NCBI GenBank assembly: GCA_002794785.1 | Contig: NBBA01000005.1 | Coordinates: forward strand, 434,001 to 498,000 | From: Coniferiporia sulphurascens | Lineage: Eukaryota > Basidiomycota > Agaricomycetes > Hymenochaetales > Hymenochaetaceae | Direction: 5' to 3' | Length of the DNA stretch: 64,000 bases | Shown: positions 46,300 to 58,700 of the stretch, piece after piece | How the letters are laid out: each line of letters starts with the position of its first letter | Numbering within the stretch: position 1 is the stretch's first letter | The notes under the pieces: generated by a model | Database searches by the model: none | Told to the model about the DNA's origin: nothing | Seen by the model: the letters and a program-made list of their open reading frames with translations, nothing else | Translations under genes and position numbers: made by a program

Positions 46300-48185
46300 A
46301 GACCGAAGAGTGACCTGAAGACCAAGATCAAGGTCGAGACGACACAGCAAATCTAGAAGGCAGCGCCGCAGCAAACTTGAAAAAAAAACAAGATATTCCA
46401 CGACAAAAGGCGAACCTATAGTCATCAAGAGACTTTAAGATCAGGACAGTTTAAAGCGTGCCTGAAGACAACGCGGTCTTTCGTCCATTTTCGAGGGGAG
46501 AGTTAAGAAACTCAGAAGATACTGCACATGCGCCAGCCACTGTGCGACTCCAAGTCCATGGCGAAGACTCGTCTATGAGATCGTTCAGTGATCAATAAAA
46601 TACAGCCGTTAATCCACGAGCACCTCGAGGAAATGATTCCCAAGCGCAAAGAATCGTATAGGAGAAATAAACATTTACGCACCTCAATCTACAAGCCCGC
46701 CTGACCCCCGCCGCAAGAATTTCACCCGACCAACACACTAAGCCCATAATCCCATTTTCCAGAAGCCTGATGAATCCCCCCTCTCGATAACCATGGAATC
46801 CAGGATGCTGAATAGCATCGATAGGGTGGTGCGGCTATCGGGCTCCCATACGCCCCCTCCATTCAATCTTAGGACTTATCTTTGCGGAAACACACGATAA
46901 AAATCATGACTGAGCATACTGAACTTCCTGCGGATGTTTGAAGATCAATTGTGGTCAAGATTAAGAGGTGATCGTGGTCGCAGGGAGACAGGTTTGCGGG
47001 GCGGGTCCCGGCTAGCCCGGTGACTGTCCGTGACCCCCCCTGGCGACCGCCAAAATTATTCCGCCAGCCGCCCAGCCCTGCGGAGAGGCCACTCAAGTGC
47101 ATTCCGCAATGCCAGTACTGTGTGCTCAGAAAAATCCCCACCTTTCTTCTTCGAATATTACTCTTCAGCCCTTCGTTCGCGTTGGAGAAGATTGCGGACT
47201 CTCAGAAAGCCGCAGCAGTGTCACTATCGTGGACACACGACACCACTAAACCGGGCAGCCTACGGGTGGCAAAGCGACAGCTTTCTGTGAATTTCTACTC
47301 CAAACGCAACAGGATTTATAAATTCAAAACGCGAATTCGATGGTCGTGCGTGAAGGATGTCTTAGGCCGCGTAGCAGCTGAGTTTCTCTTTGCGGGGTCT
47401 GGGAACGAAGACCGGCCAAATTCCCGGTGCGGGGATGCCTCCGGATGGGATCCCCTCCCCGATTTCAGAAATGGCCAGACATCGTTTCCTCTTAGCGGGT
47501 CGGTCCTCGAATGGGTGTCTCTTGGAGGAAGCAACACGGAAAGGGAGCAAATAGTGTCGATTTGTCTTGGAATATCGCGAGGAGAACGTCCGCTGCGGTG
47601 ACTTCAACCGTCCTCCCCTCCGGAAATTTGTCAGGAGATGTATAAAATATCCACGCCACACCCTGGCTTAGTACTCGGAGAAAATGATCGTGCATGGGAG
47701 TTCATGAATGGACGCAAGAGCTCAAGAGCATCGCGAACTCAGGCATATTGCAGGTGAGACGTCTCAGTTGTTTGGAGGAAGCGTCCATCACTGGCGTCCC
47801 AGAATTTCTACTTCGAACGACACGCGATACTCTCGCTCGACCTTCCTGGTATTAGATCCGGAAGACAACCGCTGATACAATGTCCTAGTCCGTGATCCCG
47901 CCTCTTCCCCTTCCCTCCTCTAGGGAAGATAAACTCATATAGGAACTGGAACCTCACCGATACGATTCCACGCGAATTAAATATTCTAACTAATAGGTCA
48001 AAGCCCTCAGTTGCTAGTGGCACGAATACACTGCGCCGTCAAGGCCAACTTCGCGACTGGCTCGTGCGGAACTCGTCTTCCTCCCCCCTCCCTCCGGCGA
48101 TTTTCTGCAGACTGAATTTGTCCTGAAGTCCGAGCTATTCAAAGCTGTGGAGATATCAGCTTTAACGAGTTTAGCGCTGCGATAA
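46300..48185 (+). CDS. Gene Q of unit 3, unknown function, probably damaged
   Basis: The counterpart of Q in unit 1: HEHLEEMIPKRKESYRRN (46.62 kb), FSPSFALEKIADSQKAAAV (47.17 kb), then GLVLGENDRAWEFMNGRKSS (47.68 kb) and a last exon after CTGCAG with TEFVLKSELFKAVEIS, stop TAA 48183-48185. One 193-codon frame is open from 47020 to 47601, but the matching stretch in unit 1 has a stop. The exon DVFESRLNGIFW is missing. I regard this copy as a probable pseudogene of an unknown family. Confidence 0.3.
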
Positions 48186-48489
48186 AATGTCGTCGAAAGC
48201 ATTGAGTCGAGCAGCAAAGGACTCTAATTATTTGTGGTTTGCGCATAGCCTGATCCGTTTCCTTTCTTTTTAGGACCCAAACACGTTTCCAAGGACAACA
48301 ATTTGATCAACAACTGATAGCAGCCTACACCTCGCTATGTTAATGTTTCGCATCTGTTCTGCACCATCGTATAGCCCTAAAATGTTGGACAATACATCAC
48401 ACGCCCGGGGGCTCTCTTGTGGCGACTCCGGACTTCTCTTGCAATTCCACTACTGATGGCAGGAGCAAAGGGAAGTTACTGGATATATA

Positions 48490-48597
48490 CCGTATCCCAG
48501 CCAATTTTTTACAGTATCTCCAGGTGTATCAGAAGAAAAAGTAAGCGTCGGATACAGCCTTTCTTCTTGTCGCCACAGCATGGCCGAGTTTCCTCTC
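48490..48597 (-). repeat. Short dispersed repeat E, copy 2, left fragment
   Basis: Reverse complement of the 8.74-8.84 kb copy (blocks CTTGTCGCCACAGC, AAAAAGTAAGCGTCGGAT, ACAGTATCT). Copy 2 is interrupted by TIR element D and resumes at 49288. Confidence 0.65.
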
Positions 48598-49287
48598 TAC
48601 TGTCGCGTGACCCCTGTTGCAAAGTTTGCAACAGGGGTACCCTCATATTTCCTGGCCTCCACACTTCATAACTGGTGCCGGAATTTCTCAGTTAAGATAT
48701 AATGCAGTACATATTCATGGCTGCACAATTATTTTTGCAAAAACATATTGTGCTGTGGGCTTGGAAGCAAAACAGTGAGTTTTGTCTGTGACTAGCACCC
48801 ACTTGGGCCTTTTGGCTGCACGGTATGCCCATCTCTCACTTTGGCTATACATTATTGTGTACTGTACATGCCACCAGTAAACTTTTTTCCAAACCAAGAA
48901 GGAAAATATGATGTTGTGAATTTCCAGCAAGCAGTCTTTCGAAAGAGTGACGAAGAGTGACTAAATGTGCTTCGGCATGCAATGTAATTTCAAACTCCGA
49001 ATAGGACTGAAATCTGCAGCGGGTTTACTCACAAGCTGCTTTAATATCGCTTAACTTACCGTTTGATCGGAGTGCAAATTTGTCTGTGACACTCCGTGAC
49101 TAAAACTTTGCAAGAGGGGGTACCTCCACCCCTGCCATTTGCAAAAATGAAAATGGCGCCGGAAAATTCACAGTTAGTTTGAAACTACATCTAGTGTACA
49201 CATGAAAGTTATCAAACAAGAAAAATGAGTTCGGGGAGCTGTAGGAGCAAAAGACTGAAAGTTTGCAACAGGGGTCACGCGACAGTA
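48598..49287. mobile_element. TIR element D (MITE-like, 690 bp) nested in repeat E
   Basis: Termini TACTGTCGCGTGACCCCTGT, perfect over about 27 bp at both ends, TA at both borders, no coding capacity. The interior matches element B in inverted orientation. A second inverted copy of the end sequence (TTTGCAACAGGGGT) directly follows the left terminus, giving a local hairpin. Confidence 0.9.
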
Positions 49288-49350
49288 CTGGGTCATACGC
49301 CCTAGAAGGCCAGACGATCCAGGGCACCCGACAATTGCAAGTCCACACTT
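49288..49350 (-). repeat. Short dispersed repeat E, copy 2, right fragment
   Basis: Contains CCAGACGAT, matching the complement of ATCGTCTGG at 8.72 kb, and continues the alignment of copy 1 after the point where D is inserted. Confidence 0.55.
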
Positions 49351-50864
49351 CTCCCCTCTACCCAAAATCATATTTCAGCCGCTGAAGAGTCCGGGGACCG
49401 CCTACACCAAAGTCGACATGTATTCCCGTAAGCTCTGGGTGCGACCCATCGCATCGTTCGGCTAAAGGAGGCTAACCGCGGAATTCGATTCTCTTGAGCG
49501 GAAGCCGACGTTGGGCTATTATTAATAAGGTGGTAAATTACGTGGAGTTGCCGCCCTCGTCATCATGTTCTTGAAGTGAGAAAGAAATACATGTTACCCA
49601 GATACCCGAAATCCAAGAGAATATGCTCCGGCGTCTGCACGGGGCTGAACTCGGACGCCCTCGTTTTGCGAGAATTCAAGGTACATATTGAATTCCGAAG
49701 ATTTCCGGGCGAATAACGTCTCAAATACAAAAAAGCACACTGTGTATTTCGCTCGAAACATCTACGTGGAATTTGAGATACATCGTCAAAAAAGAAAAAG
49801 AACACAAGGCTGGTGGCCTGGGCCACAATATATATGACCTCGCCTCACAACTTCTCCGCTTCAGTTCGGTTCTCTCTTACGACGACAGGAAGCCAGATAT
49901 TAATTGTCGCCCTGGAAATCATCCCACAGGTCTAACCGTCCATATTCTCTCGGATAAAGGAACTTCGGCGCTATGCTTACACCCTCGGGCCACTTCCTAA
50001 GTTCACTCAATTACAAATATCGGCAAACATGCATATACGTATGCGTCGGAAGAAGACACAAGTGTTTAACAAACACCTCATAAATAAGTAGGTCGCCACT
50101 TCGCGTCAAGTATACGCAACTTTCAGCGATCTGACGACGTGGTGTGGAATCAACTCAAGACTGAGGTGAATTTGAGAAATAGCGTTGTCGACATATCGTA
50201 GAGCTTAGTTCTAATCGTCTGGAGTAGCTTCGTCAACCTACCACCAAGTGTTGCTTTGATATTCTGTTGTGTATGCTTACAGAAGCAACCACGAGTAACT
50301 GGAGGCAAGTACCGCCACAAATCAACTGCGTAGTGCGGCCCTGATCTCAGGGCGAAGTAACTTAGCAGTCAGCCAAGACATTCTCACCCTCATGCATCCC
50401 CATGGGGAGCCGGTCTTCCAACCATCGAGCGCGCCTTCGCTATACCGTCACCATTCAATGCCCCAAGCTCACACAGTGCTGGAAATAAAGCTCATTATCC
50501 AAATGTACACCGGACGACTCACGACGAACTGCGACTCATTTGATTGCGAAACGAAGAGACAAGCCACGAAACGAAACTCGGAATTCACATAGCCGAAGAG
50601 AGGAAGGGCATCAGTTGCTCCCCGTCATCTCATTCCATTAAAACCGCACATCGGGATTGTAGGAAGACTTGGAGCTCGAGGGTGGGCCAGAAAGGGGTTC
50701 GGTGTAAAAGAACAGATGGTTGTTGAGTGCGTTGGAGGGGAGGAAGGGAAGAACACGAGCAGAGTATAAAGAAAAGATAGACGAGAAGTGACGTGATGCG
50801 AGATATAAGGACGATGCAGCGGCTCAGACTATCGACTAGAACCGAATAATGGTGATAAGGATAT
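49351..50864. other. Intergenic region downstream of 14-3-3
   Basis: About 1.5 kb with only short ORFs. Nothing recognisable; the right end is the 3' flank of the 14-3-3 gene. Confidence 0.5.
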
Positions 50865-51805
50865 TTACGAGCCTTCCTCGACTTCCGCAGCCTCATCCTT
50901 GCCGTCTGAAGGTTTATCTGCTACATTAGATGTTCAGCGTCCACAATACATAGTTCCGAGAAATGCAATTACCTGAGTCCTGCATGTCAGAGGTCCACAA
51001 TGTGAGGTTGTCCCGGAGAAGTTGCATGATGAGCGTCGAGTCCTTGTAGCTCTCTTCTGAGAGGGTGTCAAGTTCAGCGATAGCATCGTCAAATGCCTGT
51101 TTCGCAAGATGGCAAGCTCGGTCAGGGCTGTTGAGAATCTCGTAGTAAAATACAGAGAAGTTCAGCGCAAGACCAAGGCGGATGGGGTGAGTCGGCGGCA
51201 GCTCGGTCACAGCTACGTCAGATGCGGCCTTGTAGGCCTCCAATGACTTATCAGCGCTGTCTTTGCGCTTGTCCCCAGTCGCAAACTCCGCGAGGTAACG
51301 ATGGTAATCGCCCATCCTAAATCAATGATCAATCTTAGTCACAAGACCGGGAGCTGTGAGACGACGTACATCTTGTGATAGAACACCTTCGACTCGCCCG
51401 ACGCGGCCGAAGGAATGAGGTGTTTGTCAAGGACATCAAGTATATCCTCGCAAATCTTCGCGAGTTCACTCTCAATCTTTTCCCTGTACCCTTTGATCAT
51501 CGCCACCTGAGCCTCATTGCCCTTGGACTCCTCCTTCTGTTCGATGGAGGATACAATACGCCAGGATGCACGACGGGCGCCAATTACGTTCTTGTACGCG
51601 ACAGAAAGCAGGTTGCGCTCCTCGACAGTGAGCTCTTGATCGGATGAAGCTACGCGCTTCATGTTGTCGACCATCTCTGAGTGAGGATATACAGATAAGA
51701 ATTCGTTCAAAAAGCGCGTTGTGGCTTGTACTACAGACCTTCATAACGCTCGGCCTGCTCAGCGAGCTTGGCGAGGTAAACAGAGTCTTCGCGGGAGTCA
51801 GGCAT
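50865..51805 (-). CDS. 14-3-3 protein
   Basis: 14-3-3 proteins are dimeric adaptors that bind phosphoserine/threonine motifs in many signalling partners. Exons: 51805-51739, 51676-51370, 51316-50973 and 50920-50865, all with GT-AG borders in consistent phase. The protein starts [20 protein letters not shown] (dimer interface), carries the signature [20 protein letters not shown], then [17 protein letters not shown] (phosphate-binding Arg-Tyr region), [18 protein letters not shown] and [13 protein letters not shown], and ends in the acidic tail [11 protein letters not shown]. Total about 257 aa, normal for the family. No damage seen. Transcribed away from the neurofibromin gene. Confidence 0.97.
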
Positions 51806-52727
51806 CTACCAAGTCCAAGTTAGATGAGGTCACGAGCAAGATAACGCGTCGAGCCTAACTCACGATTGAAAGTTGGGAGTTGGGACGTGGAAGCTAAGGA
51901 AATAAACGCGGTTAGAGACGTGACACGAAGGGGCGGAGAAGGCGAGTACGTTGAGAGCAACGCGGGCACTGGGGGCGACAAAGCGACTCACGGTGAAGGA
52001 AGAACTAGAGAGGAGTGATGGTGTTGGTTTGATTGAAAGAGAACGAAATACATAAATTGGGTGCTGGGCAGAGGGTAGGGTCGAGGGTTCCGCCAAACAC
52101 GAACACACAGAGACTTCCCACGCCATCCGCCCTAGCGAAGTCGAGCACCGCCCGCCATGACGACCTCTTCTGGTCAAGGACAACAGCCCCCCTGTAGTAG
52201 TGGCTGCATAATTCTTTCCTAGTATGTAGCACCAGGGCCTCTGCACTAGTACTGCTGTCGTGCAGTGCTATTAATTCGATGTGACTGGCCTCTCCTTTTG
52301 CGGCTTTAAGCGCGCGTGTTACCGTGGGTTCCCGGAAAAACAAGGTCGAGACCTGTTGCGCTCGGCGACTGATGATTGGCGTCAACCTTAATGTCCTAAA
52401 CCTGCCCCGCTGTATATGCGCTCTTTGCATTTTCCCGTCTTCAGTAAAAATATGTTTTATTGTTGTTGTTGTATGACATTAGCACACGTTTTGTTCCGGA
52501 AGAGTTTTTGCTTGGGACCCGGCTCTCTCTTCTGTTGTCATTGCGAACCTCGCCTCTTTGTGATCCTACATGCTTTTTACGGCATAGGGTCTGTCCCCAT
52601 AAACGGATGGCGCGTGTCACACGCGACCGTCCAAGTTTCGCGTCCTGCCTCTGCCGCCTCTCCTTGGCTCTACTGCTCGTGCTTGTGCTCGTGCTTGTCG
52701 TCGTCGGCCTCCGACGCACTTTCCCTT
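51806..52727. promoter_or_regulatory. Shared intergenic promoter region between 14-3-3 and neurofibromin genes
   Basis: 922 bp separate two divergent start codons, so both promoters must lie here. GT/AG-like signals just upstream of the 14-3-3 ATG (51.8-51.9 kb) leave room for a 5'-UTR intron. No individual element can be assigned with confidence. Confidence 0.6.
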
Positions 52728-55700
52728 ATGGCGAGCAACGGTGAACACAGGGGGATATCACGCCGTCCTTCCGCATCCGCCTCAGGATCAACCCCTGCAT
52801 TTCCGGCCTCGATCCCGGTATCGACAGCCAGCACGCGCGTACATCGCAGCAACGACTCTCACCATGGCTTTGTGGGCATGCACCCAACAAATGCTGGTCC
52901 GGGAGCGTTCACACCTGCAACAGCCACGGGTTCCCCTCAGAGCAAAGCTGTATTGGCTCTCATCAAGCGCCTCACCGCCAAAGTAAGTCTACCAGTCTTG
53001 CATCCTGTTACTGAGTCCCTAAATATGGTTTTTGGACATAAGTTGCCGTGCTACTCTGGACTTTCCTTGACGGATCTAGAGGCCGATAATGCTATGCAAA
53101 ACATCATCGAAACGTTGGTTGAGCTCGCGAAACAAGCTTTGGATATTATTGTTTGGAAGCTTTCTGAGGAGCTAGAAAGACTTGCGAAGGTGTGTACGGC
53201 GTTATTTCATGCACACAATCGCGTTCTTTATAGAGCCTTGTCCGATATTCATTTTCGACCGGGTGCCATCTTTCTTATCATATGTATTCATACGACTTAT
53301 TCTGGATACTTGGCTGATGCTCTACCTATTTGAAGCTTGACGCAACCGGACAAAGCGCTTTGGACATCCTCCAGTCCGAGCTATTTCTTCTGAAGGTCAT
53401 GTCTGTGACTCTGTCATGTCGCTGGCAGCATCGGAGTACGCCTCAGAAACCGTCATACTCTTCCATGGATAATGTCAGCGACACCCTCGACAGCTTTACG
53501 TCTCCGGCGCCGTCCCCATCGCATGGCTCATTACCAAGGGGCTCTAGGCGAAGCAATCCTGGTTCGCGTTTTTCTACACCCACATTAAGCCTTGAAGCTC
53601 CCCCACTTGATGAGAATTGCGCCCGCTGGCTCGTGAGCGTAATGATCCTCCTTTTGCGGCAGGCCGCCCCTCGTGACGATCGTACGAAGGGTTACGATAA
53701 TCTGAGCCCCGACGCGAATCTATACGGATTCGAGTCAATTAATAGCGACGATGGCCTGCGTCATCCGGACGATATGCCATGGATGCCACCCAACGAGAGC
53801 GAACCGACACCTCCTATCACACCTGGGTCAGGAAATCGTTGGCCGCGCAAAACTCCGTCACTCAACTCCGTATCGTCTGGCCTCACGGCACCGATCCCGT
53901 TGGCACGTTCCGCACTCGGTTTCCAGAAAACCCCTCGCACGCTCATCATGTCTTCGCTTCCCCTTTACTCCCTTATTACCGAGTGGGCGGGTAATATCGT
54001 GTACTTGTTATCGGCCGCAAACTGGAGTGTGGTGCTGGGCAAGATTAGGGGCAAGATCCACTCACTTTCCCGCACAGCTCCGGACGAATTCCAGGACTAT
54101 ACAGATCTGCAGCTGATGCAGCATTGTGCTATGGATCGTGCGAGGTTAACGCTCATTTTGCAAGGTCCGCCATCCCTTCTGTCACGTCTCCTTTGTCGTC
54201 TGGATTATTCATATTGACGAAAATGCTATCTTTAGAGCTGTCTTCGCTACTCGTCAATATGAAACCTGAAGCCCAATGCGCTGTCGCCACCTACCTACGC
54301 CGGGCAATCTGGAATTGGATCGAGACTTTCCCTGGGGAGTTTGTAGAATCCTCAACGGGCGTACGTAGGTTGGACGGAGCACCAGAACGTGTTTTCGACC
54401 TATTTATCCAAATAAAAAATGATCAAAACCGAAAGGTCATATGGCCTACGCTGTCGGCATTGCTATTGCTCAGCTACGAGCGCCTGAAGCAGTTGGCACT
54501 AGCATTCGATGGCCATGTGTGGAGCCCGAAGGTAATGCAAGGAAAGAAGGTACTTGAGATTTACTCGGATATCATGTTTTTCCGGACATAAAGGAATGCT
54601 CATCATCGTTCCACTTCAGGAGCTCGTATTTATCGACAAAGTGAGAAAGAACGTACCGGCGTCTTCAAAGATGTCGGAGACTGCGCTTCTTTGTCTGTCG
54701 GAGTTACTGCACGCCGCGATGTATATTCCTCCTGAGCAGGATGCGGTTATCCGTGGGTTCGCACCGGATGTAGCGGACGAGTTAAAGGTATGTATGGCGA
54801 CATTTTTTTTGTTGGTTTGTTGTCTTTTATAGTAATGTACCCTTCTTCAGAACCGTATGTGGAAGGCCCAAAATCAGAGACCTTTCTTTGAGTCAAACGA
54901 ACCACTCGACGTCTCGTTGCATGCGGATATACTCGTTGGGCTTGTTCGCTTCACCCCGGAAGAGGAATACACTCAATTGATTCACGAGTGCCTTGAGCCT
55001 GACCGATCCGACGCCGTAAAGCTGGTCGCCGTGAAAGCCTTTATTATTTTGAGCCAGCAGGTAGGACTTTCTGCACAGTTTTAATTATGCACCATCGAAC
55101 CACGCTCCTGTTTTCAGGCGGCAAAGTGGCCCTTCTTAAGTGCTCTGCGCACTGATCACATACGAAAACGCGTCCAATTCATAATCCAGGTAAAATGCTT
55201 TACCATCTTTCCCACTTTGAGGTTCCATCTCATCATTATCCAATATAGAGCGGTGTTTCTCAACATAACGAACTGGACACAATGGGTGTCATGAGACGTG
55301 GTGCCACGAAACCTGGCTTGAAGAGGTTCAGTTCGGAAGCTATCTCAGATAAGGGTTTGCTCGTGCTTGCTGTTCTATGCTTGTATCGGTTCGAGGCCAG
55401 GTTCTTCCCCATTGATGACGATTCAGAAAGGGGTGTAGAATGGCTATATGAAATAGTACACCTCGTAAGACGGCCCGGAGATACTGCCATTCCTTTGTCC
55501 GCTCTCCGGACGTTCATGCATGAAGCGAACTGGATGCTCGGACAACAGCCCGGAGATCCGTTCTATAAATATGGCAAATATTGGGTCACTTTGAGCGTGT
55601 GCGTATTCTCTTACTTTTTGTGGCTGTAAGCTGACGAAGAGACTACTAGACCGCTCACTGTTCATGCTGCAGCCTGTCGTTTACTTGACACGCGCGAGAG

Positions 55701-58700
55701 TCTTTATGAACAACGAATAATCACGGATATGCTTTACTATTACGTTAGCCTGTACAGGAAATGTGTTGAGGCAAGTGGCATGACAGAATCAATTAATACT
55801 CACACTCACATTCACCCAATATAGTCCGAAGTAATTGGCGAAAACTGGGATTACTCTTCCGGCCGCCTCCCAGCCGTGATCGTTGCAGAGGCCGCCTTTC
55901 TTGTTACGCTGACTTCTCCTGATACGATAGTCTCTTCATTGGCGGCAAGAGGTCTTCGTGAAATAGCCATCGCGGAATGTATGCCGAATCCCCGGCGTCT
56001 CATTGAAGAGACGGACGAAGAAGCCAAGAGATATCCTATGTACGAACAGCTCGGGGATCCTTCAGTCGTCGTCGTTGGTACGTACATTAAAAGCATCAAA
56101 TCTGCGTTAATTGACCATGGTACTTTAGGCAGAGTAGCACAACAAAGACGCGTCCGGAAATTACTCCGGCTCCTGACAAGGCCTTCTGTGCAGCATGCCG
56201 CCGTATGGTATGAATGCTATTGGAGATGGGCAGCCCTCAAAGATTGGATAACTCGGCCGCCATCTCTGATTGAGAGTGACGTCCAGAGTGGCTTTAAACC
56301 AGCAGGCGATCTGACTATGTCACAGGAAGTGCGTACACGTCATGTTTTCTCTTCTACCTGCCGATGCTGAAGGCCGACTTCAGGAGAAATTCTACCAGTG
56401 GCAGAATCTTACCTGGTTCCTAGCTTCTTATGGAGCGGTCTCCGTTATGGAAGAATATAACGGAAAGTCATTGCAAACTAATTTGTCCGTGCAAGACATT
56501 CCGGATCGTTTCCGAGTCCCGCAGGACGGGGAAGAAATGCTAAAGGATTTCATGGTCTCAACCGTGGAATCCCTGGTTATGGAACTTGCTTTGGCACGGG
56601 ACACGGCAAAGGAAGCTCTCGGATCAGAGCTCAATCCGCGATTATTTGGCCGGCTCTTCAAACAGCTAAATTCGTGAGAGAAGCAATTAGCAATCCGAGG
56701 AAATACGTTTTCTGATCGAGTTACACAGGGTGGTGGAAGATGTTTCCAGAATGTCTAAGGAAACCCCCGTTTCGCGAGAAGCAGATGGGCTCTTGCTTAT
56801 CTTCTGTGAACAGGTGTGTTCTGTTGGCGTCATTTTTGGGGTGTATACTCTAATTGAAAATCCGATTTTACGAACAAGTTCCTGACCGTTCTGAAACTCT
56901 TGGTCGATCGCCCCGATGCTCCTTCGGACGACATACTCACAAATATGGACTTAAGCCAGACCTTGTTCACGCTGACTAGGTTCATGGATAGTTTCCCATA
57001 TGTGGACTTGCTTCGGTTTAAGACGAAGTTCTGCGCGTTCTGCGAAGTTGTGTGTGCACGTGCAGAGTCTTTTGGGCTCCGAAGTGATGATCTCATGCGA
57101 AACAACCTGTTAAATGTCATCATCGAGTGGTTTGAGCCTGAGGTTCGTCGTTATCTCTGTTCTGACACACTTGCTCCAGACGTTTAACGCTTAACGTTAG
57201 AACACCGAACACGATGACTACACTTTGATGCGTTTGAGACATGAATCAAACCTTGCAGCCCTCCGTACTATTGTTAGACTACTGGAAAGACTTCGGTTAC
57301 AGCCTTTGGATGTTTCCGCAGGAGACGATGCTTCCCACGTCGTCTCAAGGCGCTATATTCGCTATCAGAATGTGCTCCTACATGGTCTCAGTTTCGATCC
57401 CCTTGAGTCTGCGGTTCGTACTGAGCCATGGTGTTTCTCTTGAAAACTAACACTTATGTCTTGCAGGTTGAGGAAGATAGAAGCTCACAGACTTCCTCCA
57501 GTCAGGTACGCTTTCAAGTAACCGGATAACTGGTTTGGGCCATGTATTCAACGTCCTTTACAGCGCAAATCTTACCAGGAAAGAGAAATAGGATTGCGAG
57601 ACCTGGTAATCAGCGGTTTAGCACACCTTTTGTCGACGAACACGGATATTGGATTAAAACATTTCTTGCCACTCGGGTATGATCCCGATCCAGCCAAACG
57701 CACAATATTTTGTCGTGTCATCTCTCGAGTAATGGACCTTGGAGGCAGATTGGAGACACACAATGACTCTATGGTTGGTGGACGTAGAACCAGAATCGGT
57801 GAAGTAAGTTCTGCTCTGATCATGCGTTGTTCAAGCCGACTAAGTTTTTCGTAGCTAGTCAAAGGATGCGATGTAAGAAATGTATAGCGGTGGATTGTTT
57901 CGCAACTAATCACGTTTTCAGATGACCCTTGTACTCGCCATCTGCGAAACCTGTCCTCCAAGAGAAGTGGATGTTATAATCCCCGTTTTGCTCAATCTAT
58001 TTGATACGAGGGCTTCACTGTTGGACCTGTTAAAGCTTCTGATTGAACGGGAAGTCAAGACTACTGGTACGTCTCCTGACTGGTTTCTGATATATGGGTC
58101 CTGAGAAAACGTGCAGAGAACGAAGTTGGGCTTTTCAGAGGAAACTCGATGCGGATAAAGCTCCTTTGCGCTTTTGCTAAGATACATGGCTATGACTACC
58201 TTCGCCAACTCGTTAAGCCAATTCTCGACCAAATGTGTCTTCTCACCCAGCAGCATTCATATGTTCTGGATCCCGCGAGAGCATCGGAGGAAGAAGTCAA
58301 GGAGAATCAGGAGACAATTAAGTTCTTTACCCAGGCATTCTTACAAATTGTTTGCAACTCCGCGGCTGGTATGCCACTGTGAGTAGCTCTACCTCAAACT
58401 TACACGTAATTTCTAACATATTCTTCAGGATGCTCCGGGAAGTCTGCGCTCATATTTCGCTCACTGTGTAAGTGAACCTTTTGTGAGACTGTATGAATAC
58501 TGACTTGAGGCGATCTAAAGAGCCGAAATATGGCCAGAGGCTAAATTTGCAGCTCTCGGTGCCTTCATCTTCCTTAGGTATGCTAATTTTTGTCTCTATC
58601 GAAGAACCACTCCCCTAACTTGTACCAGATTTATATCTCCGGCGCTTGTGTCTCCCGAGACAATTGATGTGGAACTTCCGCAAGAACATGCTGCCATCCG

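Larger units (their letters stand above)
43350..48185 (-). repeat. Repeated Q/P unit, copy 3 (inverted relative to copy 1)
   Basis: Reverse complement of 20.35-25.3 kb. Matching blocks run in exact reverse order: P coding region (45.6-44.7 against 23.2-24.1 kb), the TATACGCCAGGTC block (44.47 against 24.3 kb), the GAGATCATTCTACC block (44.08 against 24.70 kb), GCGGAGCGCCGAC (43.97 against 24.82 kb) and the Q end (48.1 against 20.4 kb). Relative to copy 1 it lacks about 180 bp near 47.66 kb, including the exon DVFESRLNGIFW, and has an in-frame 18-bp deletion in P. Confidence 0.8.

Noticed and set aside
47020..47601. 193-codon ORF in unit 3
   Set aside because: The matching stretch of unit 1 has a stop after RWSRVKDV, and the first part of the frame is not conserved; not reported as a separate gene.
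52416..52727. Upstream extension of the first neurofibromin ORF
   Set aside because: The 104 extra codons are Cys/Ser-rich and look like 5'-UTR; the downstream ATG begins a normal fungal N-terminus.
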